64,000 nt of DNA from an uncultured Pelagibacteraceae bacterium. GTDB lineage: Bacteria; Pseudomonadota; Alphaproteobacteria; Pelagibacterales; Pelagibacteraceae. The stretch lies in assembly GCA_902531175.1 (NCBI GenBank), contig CACADE010000002.1, forward strand, positions 124,001-188,000. Reading direction: 5' to 3'. The notes under the pieces were generated by a model that saw only the letters and a list, made by a program, of their open reading frames with translations, ran no database searches and was not told where the DNA came from. Below are positions 47,031 to 55,316 of this stretch, piece after piece (within the stretch, counting starts at the first letter, position 1; every line of letters begins with the position of its first letter). The translations under genes and the position numbers were made by a program.

Positions 47031-47803
47031 GTATAAAATTTATAATATTAGGTTGTGGAAGCTCCATGGGAGTACCGAGACCTGATGGTTTTTTTGGAAA
47101 TTGTGATCCTAAAAATAAGAAAAATTATAGAACAAGATGTTCAGCACTTATTAAAACAACTGATGAAAATATTTTAATTGATACATCTCCTGACTTAAGA
47201 CAACAGTTATTACGTCATAAAATAAAAAAAATTGATAAAGTATTTTATTCACATATGCATGCCGATCAAACTCATGGAATAAATGATTTAAGATCTTTTT
47301 TTATTAATAGTAGAAAACAAGTTAATGTTTATGCTGATAATCAAACATCCAAATACTTAAAACAAAGTTTTTCATATTGTTTTGAAAGTTTCTCAAGAGA
47401 ATATCCAGCTACTTTAAAATTAAATAAACTAAAAAAAAATTCATTTATTAAACATAAAAATAAAAATATAAAATTTAAGTCTATTGTTGTTGAGCACGGT
47501 TCAGTCAATTCTAATTGTTTTATAATTGATAAAAAACTTGCATACATTACTGATGTAAGTAATATTTACAAAAAAGATTATTCTTATTTCAAAAATCTGA
47601 AGTATTTAATAGTTGATTGTCTTTGGTACAATTTTCATCCATCACACTTTAATTTGGAAAAATCCTTATTATTTATTAAAAAATCTAAACCAAAAAAAGC
47701 TATTCTTTCAAATTTATCACCAGTATTAGATTATAACCAGTTAAAGAAAGTTATACCTAAAAATGTTATACCAGCACATGATGGTTTAACGATTGAACTA
47801 TAG
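47027..47803 (+). CDS. MBL-fold metallohydrolase, PhnP-like
   Basis: A 258-aa metallo-beta-lactamase-fold phosphodiesterase-like protein. Visible motifs: GCGSSMGVPRP at the N-terminus, the zinc motif SHMHADQTHGIND (about residue 75), VEHGSVNSN and the Asp in ITDVSN. The set resembles PhnP cyclic phosphodiesterases, but no phosphonate genes are near; in alphaproteobacteria this gene usually follows tatD. The substrate is unknown. It ends 6 bp inside the convergent Gpx gene. Confidence 0.83.
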   Translation: MSIKFIILGCGSSMGVPRPDGFFGNCDPKNKKNYRTRCSALIKTTDENILIDTSPDLRQQLLRHKIKKIDKVFYSHMHADQTHGINDLRSFFINSRKQVNVYADNQTSKYLKQSFSYCFESFSREYPATLKLNKLKKNSFIKHKNKNIKFKSIVVEHGSVNSNCFIIDKKLAYITDVSNIYKKDYSYFKNLKYLIVDCLWYNFHPSHFNLEKSLLFIKKSKPKKAILSNLSPVLDYNQLKKVIPKNVIPAHDGLTIEL

Positions 47804-48343
47804 TATTTCTTCAATTTTATTTATGATTTTATTTGATGTAGGTTTTGTAAAAGAAGCATATGTTTCCTCTACATTTCCCTGTTTATTGATTAATATTTTA
47901 TGAAAATTCCACTTAGGAATTGCAGATTTGCCAAAATTATTTTGTGCCCACACAAAAATCTCATGAGCATCCCTTCCTTTTACTTCAGTAATAGTTGTTA
48001 ATGGAAAATTTATTTCAAAATTGACCTCACAAAATTCTTTTACTTCACTATTGGTTTTTTTTTCTTGATTGAAAGAGTCTGAGGGCACTCCAAGAACAAT
48101 AAGACCCTTAGATTTGTATTCATCCCATAAATCTTGCAAATCTTGGTATTGTTTTGTGAAACCACAATAGCTGGCGGTGTTTACTATAAGTATAACTTTA
48201 TCTCGATAATCTTTTAGTTTAATGATTTCTCCACTAATACTCTCAATTTCTAGATCGTATAAACTTTTCTGATCGTTGCTGTTTGCTGAATTTTTAAAAA
48301 AAAACATTATTATTGTTAAACTTATTATTATTAATCTTTTCAT
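47798..48343 (-). CDS. Glutathione peroxidase-like protein, exported
   Basis: Thioredoxin-fold peroxidase of 181 aa with a signal peptide (about residues 1-21, ending SANS). The active Cys is in NTASYCGFTKQY (about residue 60) and the conserved Trp in PKWNFHKILI. The usual NQF segment reads SDSFNQE, so the tetrad Gln is changed, as in a bacterial subgroup. It probably reduces lipid or alkyl hydroperoxides in the periplasm using an unknown thiol donor. Confidence 0.85.
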   Translation of the reverse strand: MKRLIIISLTIIMFFFKNSANSNDQKSLYDLEIESISGEIIKLKDYRDKVILIVNTASYCGFTKQYQDLQDLWDEYKSKGLIVLGVPSDSFNQEKKTNSEVKEFCEVNFEINFPLTTITEVKGRDAHEIFVWAQNNFGKSAIPKWNFHKILINKQGNVEETYASFTKPTSNKIINKIEEIL

Positions 48344-48350
48344 AAACTAC

Positions 48351-49523
48351 TTACTTATTTGGTGTAAGTAGTATTAAGAAGTAACCAAATAAAGTGGATA
48401 AAAATGACCCAGTCAAAACTCCAATTTTAACTCCATCCATGTATTGCATATTTTCAACAAATGCTAAATTTCCAACAAATAGACTCATTGTAAACCCAAT
48501 ACCTGTTAAAACACCAACGCCATAAAAATTAAACCAGTTAGAATTATTAGGCATCTGGGCAATTTTCATTTTTATTGAAACATATGAAAACACAAATACT
48601 CCTAATTGTTTACCAACAAACAATCCTAACAATATTCCCAATGGAACTTTATCAAGTAATGATGCAAAAGATAAACCTTCTAATGAAACACCAGCATTTG
48701 CAAAAGCAAATAATGGCATAATACCAAATGCAACATATGGACTAATCGCATGTTCAATTTTTATTAGTAGCGAAAAGTCTTTGTCTTTTTTTCTATGAGG
48801 TATAGTCATTGCTAGCAAAACACCAGCAATCGTTGCATGAATGCCAGAATTGTGAGTGAAGTCCCAAAGAAATATTCCAACAATTAAATAAGGTAAAAAT
48901 TTCTTTATATTAAACTTATTTATTACTAGAAGAACAATAAAGGCTAAAAGCATTAAGCTTAGATATTTAATACTCAGATCACCTGAGTAGAATAATGCAA
49001 TAATTACTATAGCTCCTAAATCATCTATAATAGCTAAAGCAGTTAGAAAAACTTTTAAAGATAATGGAACTCTTTTACCTAATAATGACAGCACTCCTAA
49101 AGAAAATGCGATATCAGTTGCAGATGGAATTGCCCAACCATTCATTGTTTCACTATCTCCAAAATTAATAAAAACATAAAATAATGCAGGTACTAACATT
49201 CCACCAACTGCTGCGATAATTGGAAGAAGGGCTTGTTTTATATTTGAAAGTTCACCTTGTAAGAATTCTCTTTTAATTTCTAATGTTACAAAGAAAAAAA
49301 ATATTGCCATTAAAGCATCATTTATCCAATGTAAAACTGATAATTTTAATCCAAAATTATTTATTCCTAAAAATAAATATTTATTCAATGTAGAAAAATA
49401 TAATTCAGATAAATTAGAATTACTTACAATTAAAGCTATTATCGCTGCAAAAAGTAAAACAAGACCACTTGCGGCTTCAAGCTTGAAAAACCATCTAAAT
49501 GGTTTTGTAATTATCTGAATCAT
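48351..49523 (-). CDS. nhaA: Na+/H+ antiporter NhaA
   Basis: Twelve-segment sodium-proton antiporter, 390 aa. The essential Asp pair is in ALAIIDDLGAIVII (about residues 168-169), with FFFVTLEIKREFLQGEL, SATDIAFSLGVL and GFTMSLFVGNLAF as further family signatures. Sodium export fits a marine organism. It is downstream of the zinc-ribbon gene and 7 bp upstream of the Gpx gene on the same strand. Confidence 0.95.
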   Translation of the reverse strand: MIQIITKPFRWFFKLEAASGLVLLFAAIIALIVSNSNLSELYFSTLNKYLFLGINNFGLKLSVLHWINDALMAIFFFFVTLEIKREFLQGELSNIKQALLPIIAAVGGMLVPALFYVFINFGDSETMNGWAIPSATDIAFSLGVLSLLGKRVPLSLKVFLTALAIIDDLGAIVIIALFYSGDLSIKYLSLMLLAFIVLLVINKFNIKKFLPYLIVGIFLWDFTHNSGIHATIAGVLLAMTIPHRKKDKDFSLLIKIEHAISPYVAFGIMPLFAFANAGVSLEGLSFASLLDKVPLGILLGLFVGKQLGVFVFSYVSIKMKIAQMPNNSNWFNFYGVGVLTGIGFTMSLFVGNLAFVENMQYMDGVKIGVLTGSFLSTLFGYFLILLTPNK

Positions 49524-49525
49524 TT

Positions 49526-50020
49526 TTACCTGACTAAATCTTTAATAAATAATTTCAAGTCATTTATTACTAGATACAAATTATCTGACATTTTCAATAT
49601 GCCAGGAAATATAACAGATATCTGATTTTTAAATGTGTCTAAAAGTAATATAAATGCAATAATTGATATAATTATCAAAAATATTTTTTTAATAATATTG
49701 TTTTCTCTTGAAACTGAACTTTTATTAATAGACACTAATTCTTTTGATGTACTCTCTTTTGTTGAAGATTTTTTTGAAATTTTTTTTCTTATTTTTTTTG
49801 TTTGTTTTATAGGTTCTTCAACTGGCTCAACATTGATTTCTGATTTACTTTCTTTAATTTCATTTATTTTTATAGTTTCAGCCTCTAATTTTATATTTCC
49901 TTCCTTTTTAAAAAACCATGTATGATCGCAATTGCCGCACTTTAAAAGTCTACCTTCATCTGGAATTAATTTTTCTTCAATATTGAACTTCTTAGAACAA
50001 GCTGGACATTCAATGATCAT
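49526..50020 (-). CDS. Zinc-ribbon (MJ0042-type) membrane protein
   Basis: A 164-aa protein starting with a zinc ribbon: two CxxC pairs (CPACSKKF and CGNCDHTW) spaced 20 residues apart, the MJ0042 pattern. A charged low-complexity linker (about residues 40-110) leads to one membrane segment (IIKKIFLIIISIIAFILLL core near 112-130). Function is not known; such proteins are common in alphaproteobacteria and may sense or scaffold at the membrane. It ends 3 bases before nhaA. Confidence 0.78.
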   Translation of the reverse strand: MIIECPACSKKFNIEEKLIPDEGRLLKCGNCDHTWFFKKEGNIKLEAETIKINEIKESKSEINVEPVEEPIKQTKKIRKKISKKSSTKESTSKELVSINKSSVSRENNIIKKIFLIIISIIAFILLLDTFKNQISVIFPGILKMSDNLYLVINDLKLFIKDLVR

Positions 50021-50115
50021 AGATACTTATATATAGCAATTTTTATAAAATTTCCTTTTAAATAGTGATTAATATACTTTGAAATTTTTTTTATCTACTG
50101 TATTAGTACTCAATT

Positions 50116-50192
50116 CGGGGTGTAGCGCAGCCTGGTAGCGCACTTGGTTTGGGACCAAGGGGCCGTAGGTTCAAATCCTACCACCCCGACCA
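50116..50192 (+). tRNA. tRNA-Pro (anticodon TGG)
   Basis: A 77-nt tRNA with acceptor CGGGGTG pairing CACCCCG, anticodon stem CTTGG/CCAAG around loop TTTGGGA, T-arm AGGTTCAAATCCT, and encoded CCA. Only four T separate the CCA from the ATG of the next protein gene, so 3' processing of a joint transcript would leave a nearly leaderless mRNA. Confidence 0.97.
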
Positions 50193-50196
50193 TTTT

Positions 50197-50478
50197 ATGA
50201 AAAAAGTAAAAATATATAAACCCTCTAAAACTGCTATGCAGTCAGGATTAAAGAAATTCGATAAATGGATTATTGAGTACATTACTGATGATCCAGGCAC
50301 CAATCCCTTGATGGGGTGGGAGAGTTCTACAGATACATATGGTGAATTAAAATTAGAATTTTCAACAAAAGAATTAGCAATTGAGTATGCAAAAAAAAAT
50401 AATATTGATTTTGAATTAATAGAACCAAATAAAAGAAAAGTTACTTTAAAATCTTACGCTGATAATTTTACAAAATAA
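50197..50478 (+). CDS. NDUFS4-like NADH dehydrogenase accessory subunit
   Basis: A 93-aa protein of the ETC complex I subunit family, homologous to mitochondrial NDUFS4, a supernumerary complex I subunit also found in alphaproteobacteria. Typical parts are VKIYKPSKTAMQSG at the N-terminus and DPLMGWESSTDT-like NPLMGWESSTDTYGE in the middle. I chose ATG 50197 just after the tRNA; the frame opens earlier but inside tRNA-Pro. It shares its last base with the next ATG. Confidence 0.87.
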   Translation: MKKVKIYKPSKTAMQSGLKKFDKWIIEYITDDPGTNPLMGWESSTDTYGELKLEFSTKELAIEYAKKNNIDFELIEPNKRKVTLKSYADNFTK

Positions 50479-51476
50479 TGTTTAAATTTTTTACAGAAAG
50501 AAAATGGTACGGTTGGAGTATATTTGGATCAATCTTCATATTAGTTTCAACCTGGTATCAAGTTCAATTAGATGTAAAAATTAATGAATGGTTTGGTGAA
50601 TTTTACGATACTCTTCAAAAAGCTCTGACAGAACCTGGTTCAGTAACAGAAACCGAATTTATTGGATATTTGTTTACATTTGCAAAAGTTGCAGGTCTTT
50701 GGATTATAATTGCAATTATAACAGGATTTTTTGTATCTCATTGGGTGTTTAGATGGAGAACTTCAATGGCTGAATATTATCATTCTCAATGGCTGAAAGC
50801 ACGTTTAACAGAAGGGGCTTCGCAGAGAGTTCAAGAAGATACTTTAAAATTTGCAAGAATAATGGAGGGTCTTGGTGTTGGACTTCTAGATAGTATAATG
50901 ACTTTAGTAGCCTTCTTACCTATATTATGGGGATTATCCAAACAAGTCGATGTACTTCCATGGATTGGTGCGGTTGATCATGCTTTAGTTTGGGTTGCAA
51001 TAATATCTGCACTTGGTGGAACAGTTTTATTAGCAGCAGTAGGAATTAAATTACCTGGTATTGAATATGATATTCAAAAAGAAGAAGCAGGTTATAGAAA
51101 GGAATTAGTTCATGGAGAAGATGATCCTATAAGAGCAGCTCCACCAACTATAGGTCAATTATACGATAGAGTTAGAGGTATTCACTATAAATCATATTTT
51201 CACTACTTATATTTTAATGCAGTCAAGTGGAGTTATTTTCAAGGTATGGTAATTGTTCCTTATTTAGCATTAGCACCAACTATAGTTTCAGGCGCTATTA
51301 CATTAGGTTTTGTTCAACAAATAACCAGAGCATTTGGAAGAGTTGAAAATTCCCTACAATATTTAGTTAGAAGCTGGTCTACAATAGTCGAATTAATCTC
51401 GGTATGGAAAAGATTGAGTGAATTTGAGGCTAGATTGAAATATAATTCAGAAGAATCCATTGCTAAAAATATTTAA
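50478..51476 (+). CDS. SbmA/BacA-like inner-membrane transporter
   Basis: A 332-aa membrane protein of the SbmA/BacA family of proton-driven peptide importers, with about six to seven membrane segments. Diagnostic stretches include WYGWSIFGSIFILVSTWYQVQ (start), RWRTSMAEYY, EGASQRVQEDTLKFA and LVRSWSTIVELISVWKRL. It is shorter than E. coli SbmA (406 aa). No ATPase domain is present. Physiological substrates in free-living marine bacteria are unknown. It overlaps glpX by one base. Confidence 0.87.
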   Translation: MFKFFTERKWYGWSIFGSIFILVSTWYQVQLDVKINEWFGEFYDTLQKALTEPGSVTETEFIGYLFTFAKVAGLWIIIAIITGFFVSHWVFRWRTSMAEYYHSQWLKARLTEGASQRVQEDTLKFARIMEGLGVGLLDSIMTLVAFLPILWGLSKQVDVLPWIGAVDHALVWVAIISALGGTVLLAAVGIKLPGIEYDIQKEEAGYRKELVHGEDDPIRAAPPTIGQLYDRVRGIHYKSYFHYLYFNAVKWSYFQGMVIVPYLALAPTIVSGAITLGFVQQITRAFGRVENSLQYLVRSWSTIVELISVWKRLSEFEARLKYNSEESIAKNI

Positions 51477-52420
51477 TGTCTTTAAATAAAGATTTGATTG
51501 AGAAACTTGTAAAAGTTACTTCAAGGGCTGCTATCAATTGTTATCAATATCTTGGTAAAGGTGATAAAAAAAAAGCAGATAAAGCAGCAACAGACTCAAT
51601 GAGGAAAGATTTAAATAATCTAGAAATTAATGGAGAAGTTGTGATAGGTGAGGGCGAACTTGATAAAGCACCAATGTTATATATAGGTGAAAAACTTGGA
51701 AAAGGTAATGGTCCAAATTTAGATATAGCTGTAGATCCACTTGAAGGAACAAACTTTGCTGCAAAAAATATTCCTGGAGCAATATCAGTTTTAGCAATTT
51801 CAGAAAAAGGTAATTTATTTAATGCTCCTGAAACTTATATGAATAAAATTGCTGTAGGTAAAGACGTTCCATTCGATGCAACAGATTTAGATTATCCCTT
51901 GAAAAAAAATATTAACAATATAGCAGATGCTAAAAATAAAAAAATCAGTGAACTCACAGTTTGTATTCTAGATAGACCTAGGCATAAAAAAATCATCGAT
52001 GAATTAAAAATTTTAGATGTAAATTTAAAATTGATTTCAGATGGTGATATTTGTGGTGCTCTATTAGTGACCAATAGTAAGTATAAAGTTGATCTATTTT
52101 TAGGTATTGGTGGTGGACCTGAAGGAGTTATTTCTGCTGCAGCTTTAGATGCATATGGATGTAAATTTCAAGGAAGATTTATATTTGAAACTGATCAAGA
52201 TAAAACAAGAGCAAAAAAAATGGGTATAAAAGACCTAAAAAAAAAATATGAATTAAATGAAATAGTAAAAGGGGATAGCATTTTTTGCGCCACAGGTATT
52301 ACTAATACTGAAATCGTTGCAGCTATAAAAAAAGAAAATACAAAATTTATTACAGAAACTCTTGTCACACACAAAAAAACTTCAATAGAAATTATAAAAA
52401 GTGAGGAACCTATAGCTTGA
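51476..52420 (+). CDS. glpX: Fructose-1,6-bisphosphatase class II
   Basis: Gluconeogenic phosphatase, 314 aa. The Li-sensitive phosphatase motifs are visible: GEVVIGEGELDKAPMLYIGE with the metal ligands near residue 57, DPLEGTNFAAK near residue 85, and DGDICGALL and GIGGGPEGVISAAAL for substrate binding. It is the only FBPase in this window and overlaps the SbmA-like gene by one base. Confidence 0.93.
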   Translation: MSLNKDLIEKLVKVTSRAAINCYQYLGKGDKKKADKAATDSMRKDLNNLEINGEVVIGEGELDKAPMLYIGEKLGKGNGPNLDIAVDPLEGTNFAAKNIPGAISVLAISEKGNLFNAPETYMNKIAVGKDVPFDATDLDYPLKKNINNIADAKNKKISELTVCILDRPRHKKIIDELKILDVNLKLISDGDICGALLVTNSKYKVDLFLGIGGGPEGVISAAALDAYGCKFQGRFIFETDQDKTRAKKMGIKDLKKKYELNEIVKGDSIFCATGITNTEIVAAIKKENTKFITETLVTHKKTSIEIIKSEEPIA

Positions 52421-52455
52421 TTATTTTTAATAATTGCAATAGAAACTCCATCTCT

Positions 52456-52530
52456 GGTCCCTTCGTCTATCGGTTAGGACACATGGTTTTCATCCATGAA
52501 AGAGGGGTTCGATTCCCCTAGGGACCGCCA
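52456..52530 (+). tRNA. tRNA-Glu (anticodon TTC)
   Basis: A 75-nt tRNA with acceptor GGTCCCT pairing AGGGACC, anticodon stem CATGG/CCATG around loop TTTTCAT, T-arm GGGGTTCGATTCCCC, and encoded CCA. The GIY-YIG gene ATG begins 3 bases after the CCA end. It also borders a region with a tyrosine recombinase and could be considered as an integration site, although no full-length repeat of its 3' end was found. Confidence 0.97.
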
Positions 52531-52532
52531 TA

Positions 52533-52814
52533 ATGCCTTACTTTGTTTATCTTATCATTTCAAAAAATAGTGACAATCCTGTAAGCTATGTTGGCTATAC
52601 AAATAATTTAAAAAAAAGAATTACTACACATAACTCCTCAAAAGGAGCAAAATTTACAAGAGGAAGAAAATGGAAATTAGCATATAGTAAGAGATATCTT
52701 TCTAAATCGATTGCAATGAGAGAAGAATATAAATTAAAAAAAAATATTAAATTGAGAAATAAAATCAAATTAAAATTTAAAAAAAATGAAAATTTCAATA
52801 TTACTCCCCTATAA
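52533..52814 (+). CDS. GIY-YIG nuclease-family protein (UPF0213 type)
   Basis: A 93-aa single-domain protein. The first beta strands read YFVYLIISK and SYVGYTNNLKKRI (the GIY-YIG motif with GYTNN), followed by the conserved Arg region and the Glu in AMREEYKLKK. Stand-alone members (YhbQ-like) are thought to be structure-specific nucleases, with poorly known roles. It starts two bases after the tRNA-Glu and overlaps the glycosyltransferase by 29 bp. A Lys-rich C-terminus is typical of the base composition. Confidence 0.83.
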   Translation: MPYFVYLIISKNSDNPVSYVGYTNNLKKRITTHNSSKGAKFTRGRKWKLAYSKRYLSKSIAMREEYKLKKNIKLRNKIKLKFKKNENFNITPL

Positions 52815-53829
52815 AGAAAATTTCTCTCCAATTTATCCAGGAGCAGTATCATTATTCTTAAAAGATACCATTCCTTTAAGCAAATTTAGAAACAATATAT
52901 TAGTATATGGAAATACAGATTATAAAACCAGACTACTAAAAAATTATAAAAATTTAGAATTTAAAAAATTTTTTTTTAAGAGCTCATCTAAATCATACAT
53001 AAAAAAATTTGTTGAAGAAGAAAATATAACTAGATCCAAACTCATTGAAATCCATAACAGGCCCAATTATGTAAATACAATTTATAAAAAAAATAAAAAT
53101 ATTGTTTTATATTTTCACAATGATCCACTTAAAATGAAACATTCAACTTCTATAAATGATAGAATAAATCTTTTGAAAAAAACTTTAATGTTAATATTTA
53201 ATAGTAGGTGGACTTTAAATCAATTTACAAAAGGTCTTAACAAAAAAATTTTTAAAAATAAATTAAATATAATTCACCAATCTACAAATAAAAAAAAAAT
53301 TAATTTTAAAAGAAAGAAAAAAATTATTATTTTTGTTGGAAGATTAAATAAATCAAAAGGATATGATCTATTTGGAAAAGCCGTAATAAATATTTTAAAT
53401 AGATTTCCTGACTGGAAAGCTATTGCTATTGGTGACGAACCAAGAGAAAAAATAATTTTTAATCATAAAAGACTTAAAACTCTTGGTTTTAAAAATAACA
53501 ATATAGTTACTAATTGGTTTAAAAAATCTGACATTTCAGTAGTTTGTTCTAGAATAGATGAGCCATTTGGAAGAACTGCTTTAGAAGCTTCTAGCGCAGG
53601 GTGTGCTGTTATTATATCTAATAAGGGTGGGCTTCCTGAAGCATCATCTTCAGCTATAAAAATTAAAAAACTCTCTATTAGAAATTTACAAAAAAAAATT
53701 GAAAAAGTAATAAATAATGAAAAATATAAGAAAAATTTACAAAAAAAAATTTATAAAAATTTTAAATTAACAAATGAATTAGCTGCTAAAAAGATAGATG
53801 AATATAGAATTAAAATTATTAAAACTTAA
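52786..53829 (+). CDS. Glycosyltransferase family 4 protein
   Basis: GT-B-fold glycosyltransferase, 347 aa. The C-terminal half has IIFVGRLNKSKGYDLF and the nucleotide-sugar motif EPFGRTALEASSAGCAVIIS followed by GGLPE, typical of GT4. The N-terminal half is poorly conserved and Lys/Asn-rich. The donor and acceptor are unknown; surface polysaccharide synthesis is a reasonable guess. It overlaps the end of the convergent recombinase gene by 11 bp and could belong to a variable region. Confidence 0.83.
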   Translation: MKISILLPYKENFSPIYPGAVSLFLKDTIPLSKFRNNILVYGNTDYKTRLLKNYKNLEFKKFFFKSSSKSYIKKFVEEENITRSKLIEIHNRPNYVNTIYKKNKNIVLYFHNDPLKMKHSTSINDRINLLKKTLMLIFNSRWTLNQFTKGLNKKIFKNKLNIIHQSTNKKKINFKRKKKIIIFVGRLNKSKGYDLFGKAVINILNRFPDWKAIAIGDEPREKIIFNHKRLKTLGFKNNNIVTNWFKKSDISVVCSRIDEPFGRTALEASSAGCAVIISNKGGLPEASSSAIKIKKLSIRNLQKKIEKVINNEKYKKNLQKKIYKNFKLTNELAAKKIDEYRIKIIKT

Positions 53830-54772
53830 TTTTATTTAAAGCATTATTTTTAAATATATTTGCCTCTCTAATATATCTTCTAACCATTTGTGTTGTTTTA
53901 TGACCTGTCATAGCCATAATGCTTCGCTCATCAGCGCCTGAATCAGCAGCTACTGTAGCAAAACCAGATCTTAAACTATGACCAGAAAAATTTTTGTTTT
54001 CGATACCTGCTAACTTTAAATATTCTTTCATTAATAAAACTACAGATTGGTCAGTTAATCTTTTGTTTGTTAATGATAAACCTTTAGAAAATCTTCTAAA
54101 AATAGGTCCAGACTTAATTTTAGAAATTTCTAACCACTTTTTTAGATTTATAACAGGACAGTAAATTTCATTATTGAAGTAGGGCAGTCCTTTAATCATT
54201 CCTTCTCCGAATTGGTCAGTTTTTGATCTTTTAACATTGATTTTTAGACCCTCAGGAACAAATTCTATATCCTCATGATCAATTGAAATAAGCTCGGTTC
54301 TTCTAAAGCCTCCTCCAAAGCCAATTAAGATTATTGATTTATCTCTATGTTTTTTTATTTCCTCAGTTTTTTGTTCATTAATTACATTAATAATTGATTT
54401 TAAATGATTGATTAATATAGGTTTTTTACCTTTCTGGATGCTTCCCTTAACCCTTCTTATCCCCATTAAATTTTCAATGATGATTGGATGTTTTGTATCT
54501 AAATAATGTCCCTTCAATTTATGAACCATGCTTATTGATACTAATCTTCGTCTTAAAGTGCTTATTTTAGAATTTTTTGAGAGATGGGTTAGGTATAAGG
54601 AAACTATTTTAGGCTCTGTTGGTAATGGATTTAGTCTATGTTTTGCACAAAAAGCTCCAAAATCTTTAAAGTCAGATTTATAAGCTCTTAAAGTATTATT
54701 TGCCTTAGAACTTTTAAGGTTATTTAAAGTTGCTTCATGAAGTGTTTTTAGCTCTGTTGTTAGTTCTTTCAT
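53819..54772 (-). CDS. Tyrosine recombinase (phage integrase family)
   Basis: Site-specific recombinase of 317 aa. The N-terminal SAM-like core-binding domain (about residues 1-110) precedes a complete catalytic domain: first Arg in GGFRRTELIS, Lys in KRSKTDQFG, HSLR box in GHSLRSGFAT, third His in TGHKT and the nucleophile Tyr in VRRYIRE. It has no Xer-specific context and no phage neighbours. A 14-bp inverted repeat with a 7-bp spacer lies 4-38 bp before its start. Confidence 0.9.
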   Translation of the reverse strand: MKELTTELKTLHEATLNNLKSSKANNTLRAYKSDFKDFGAFCAKHRLNPLPTEPKIVSLYLTHLSKNSKISTLRRRLVSISMVHKLKGHYLDTKHPIIIENLMGIRRVKGSIQKGKKPILINHLKSIINVINEQKTEEIKKHRDKSIILIGFGGGFRRTELISIDHEDIEFVPEGLKINVKRSKTDQFGEGMIKGLPYFNNEIYCPVINLKKWLEISKIKSGPIFRRFSKGLSLTNKRLTDQSVVLLMKEYLKLAGIENKNFSGHSLRSGFATVAADSGADERSIMAMTGHKTTQMVRRYIREANIFKNNALNKIKF

Positions 54773-54775
54773 ATA

Positions 54776-54810
54776 ATTACTAGTGATAACAATTAATTAT
54801 CATTAGTAAT
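54776..54810. repeat. 14-bp inverted repeat with 7-bp spacer upstream of the recombinase
   Basis: Arms 54776-54789 (ATTACTAGTGATAA) and 54797-54810 (TTATCATTAGTAAT) match at 13 of 14 positions around a 7-bp spacer (CAATTAA). The size and spacer length are those of a tyrosine recombinase core site, and the position next to the recombinase gene fits either a recombination target or an autoregulatory operator. It does not resemble the alphaproteobacterial dif consensus as I know it. Confidence 0.6.
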
Positions 54811-54827
54811 ATATCAAGTGATTTTAA

Positions 54828-55034
54828 ATGTCAAATGAATTAAAACTAAAGTTTATGACTATAGATGGTGAAATTCCTACAAGTTATTTTTTAATTATAT
54901 CTTTAGGTTTAACTATACTGAGTTATTTGGTTTACAAAAAAAATGGAAAATCATTAGAAGTATATTTCTTATCTGTTTTAACAATAATTTTCTATTTATC
55001 TTATTTTATTCTAATTTTCGTTGGTCCAAGATAG
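54828..55034 (+). CDS. Small two-span membrane protein of unknown function
   Basis: A 68-aa open frame with two hydrophobic segments (about residues 19-36 and 46-64) separated by a basic loop (YKKNGKS). It is divergent from the recombinase and ends about 80 bp before the structured RNA candidate. No family is recognised. The hydrophobic pattern with charged loops looks more protein-like than random AT-rich sequence, but coding status is unproven. Confidence 0.45.
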   Translation: MSNELKLKFMTIDGEIPTSYFLIISLGLTILSYLVYKKNGKSLEVYFLSVLTIIFYLSYFILIFVGPR

Positions 55035-55109
55035 TTTGTTAACGCTATTCACAGCTGTTAAAAAACCTTAATAATCAACTATAAAGTGATACTAATCATA
55101 TTTGCACTA

Positions 55110-55310
55110 TGATAATCTCTCAAATGAATTAAGAGGCAACTCTTAACTGACCAGCTGGGGAAAAATCGAGAGATTCAAGCCCAGAGGGCAGAAAACCACG
55201 CAGAGTAGCGCTAAAATTGCGGGGTGGAAGGCATGGCGGTAGCGCATACAACGACGTGCCAAAAAACTACTGATCTTTGTACCTGAAAAGGTGCAGAGAT
55301 ACAGGGTTTT
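55110..55310 (+). ncRNA. Unclassified structured RNA candidate
   Basis: A G+C-rich block in an AT-rich genome with nested and interlocking helices: 55114-55121/55168-55175 (8 bp); 55129-55135/55140-55146 with a GCAA loop; 55147-55159/55180-55191 (10 bp with an internal loop), whose loop holds the 55168-55175 strand, making an H-type pseudoknot; 55208-55212/55241-55245; 55230-55234/55256-55260; and a 12-bp stem 55273-55284/55289-55300 with a GAAA loop. U-G pairs in the stems favour the plus strand. I see no RNase P, tmRNA, SRP, 6S or group I intron signature. The ends are approximate. Confidence 0.7.
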
Positions 55311-55316
55311 CTTTAT

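Noticed and set aside
50149-50196. Earlier start of the NDUFS4-like protein
   Set aside because: The upstream codons are inside tRNA-Pro, and the conserved protein begins at ATG 50197.
55110-55310. RNase P RNA, tmRNA, group I intron or hammerhead ribozyme as explanation of the structured RNA
   Set aside because: No RNase P P4 signature (GAGGAAAGTC / ACAGAAA), no tmRNA T-arm plus tag ending in AA, no group I GACTA-type core and no CTGATGA hammerhead core. A phrase resembling the RNase P GTGCCA region is too short to count.
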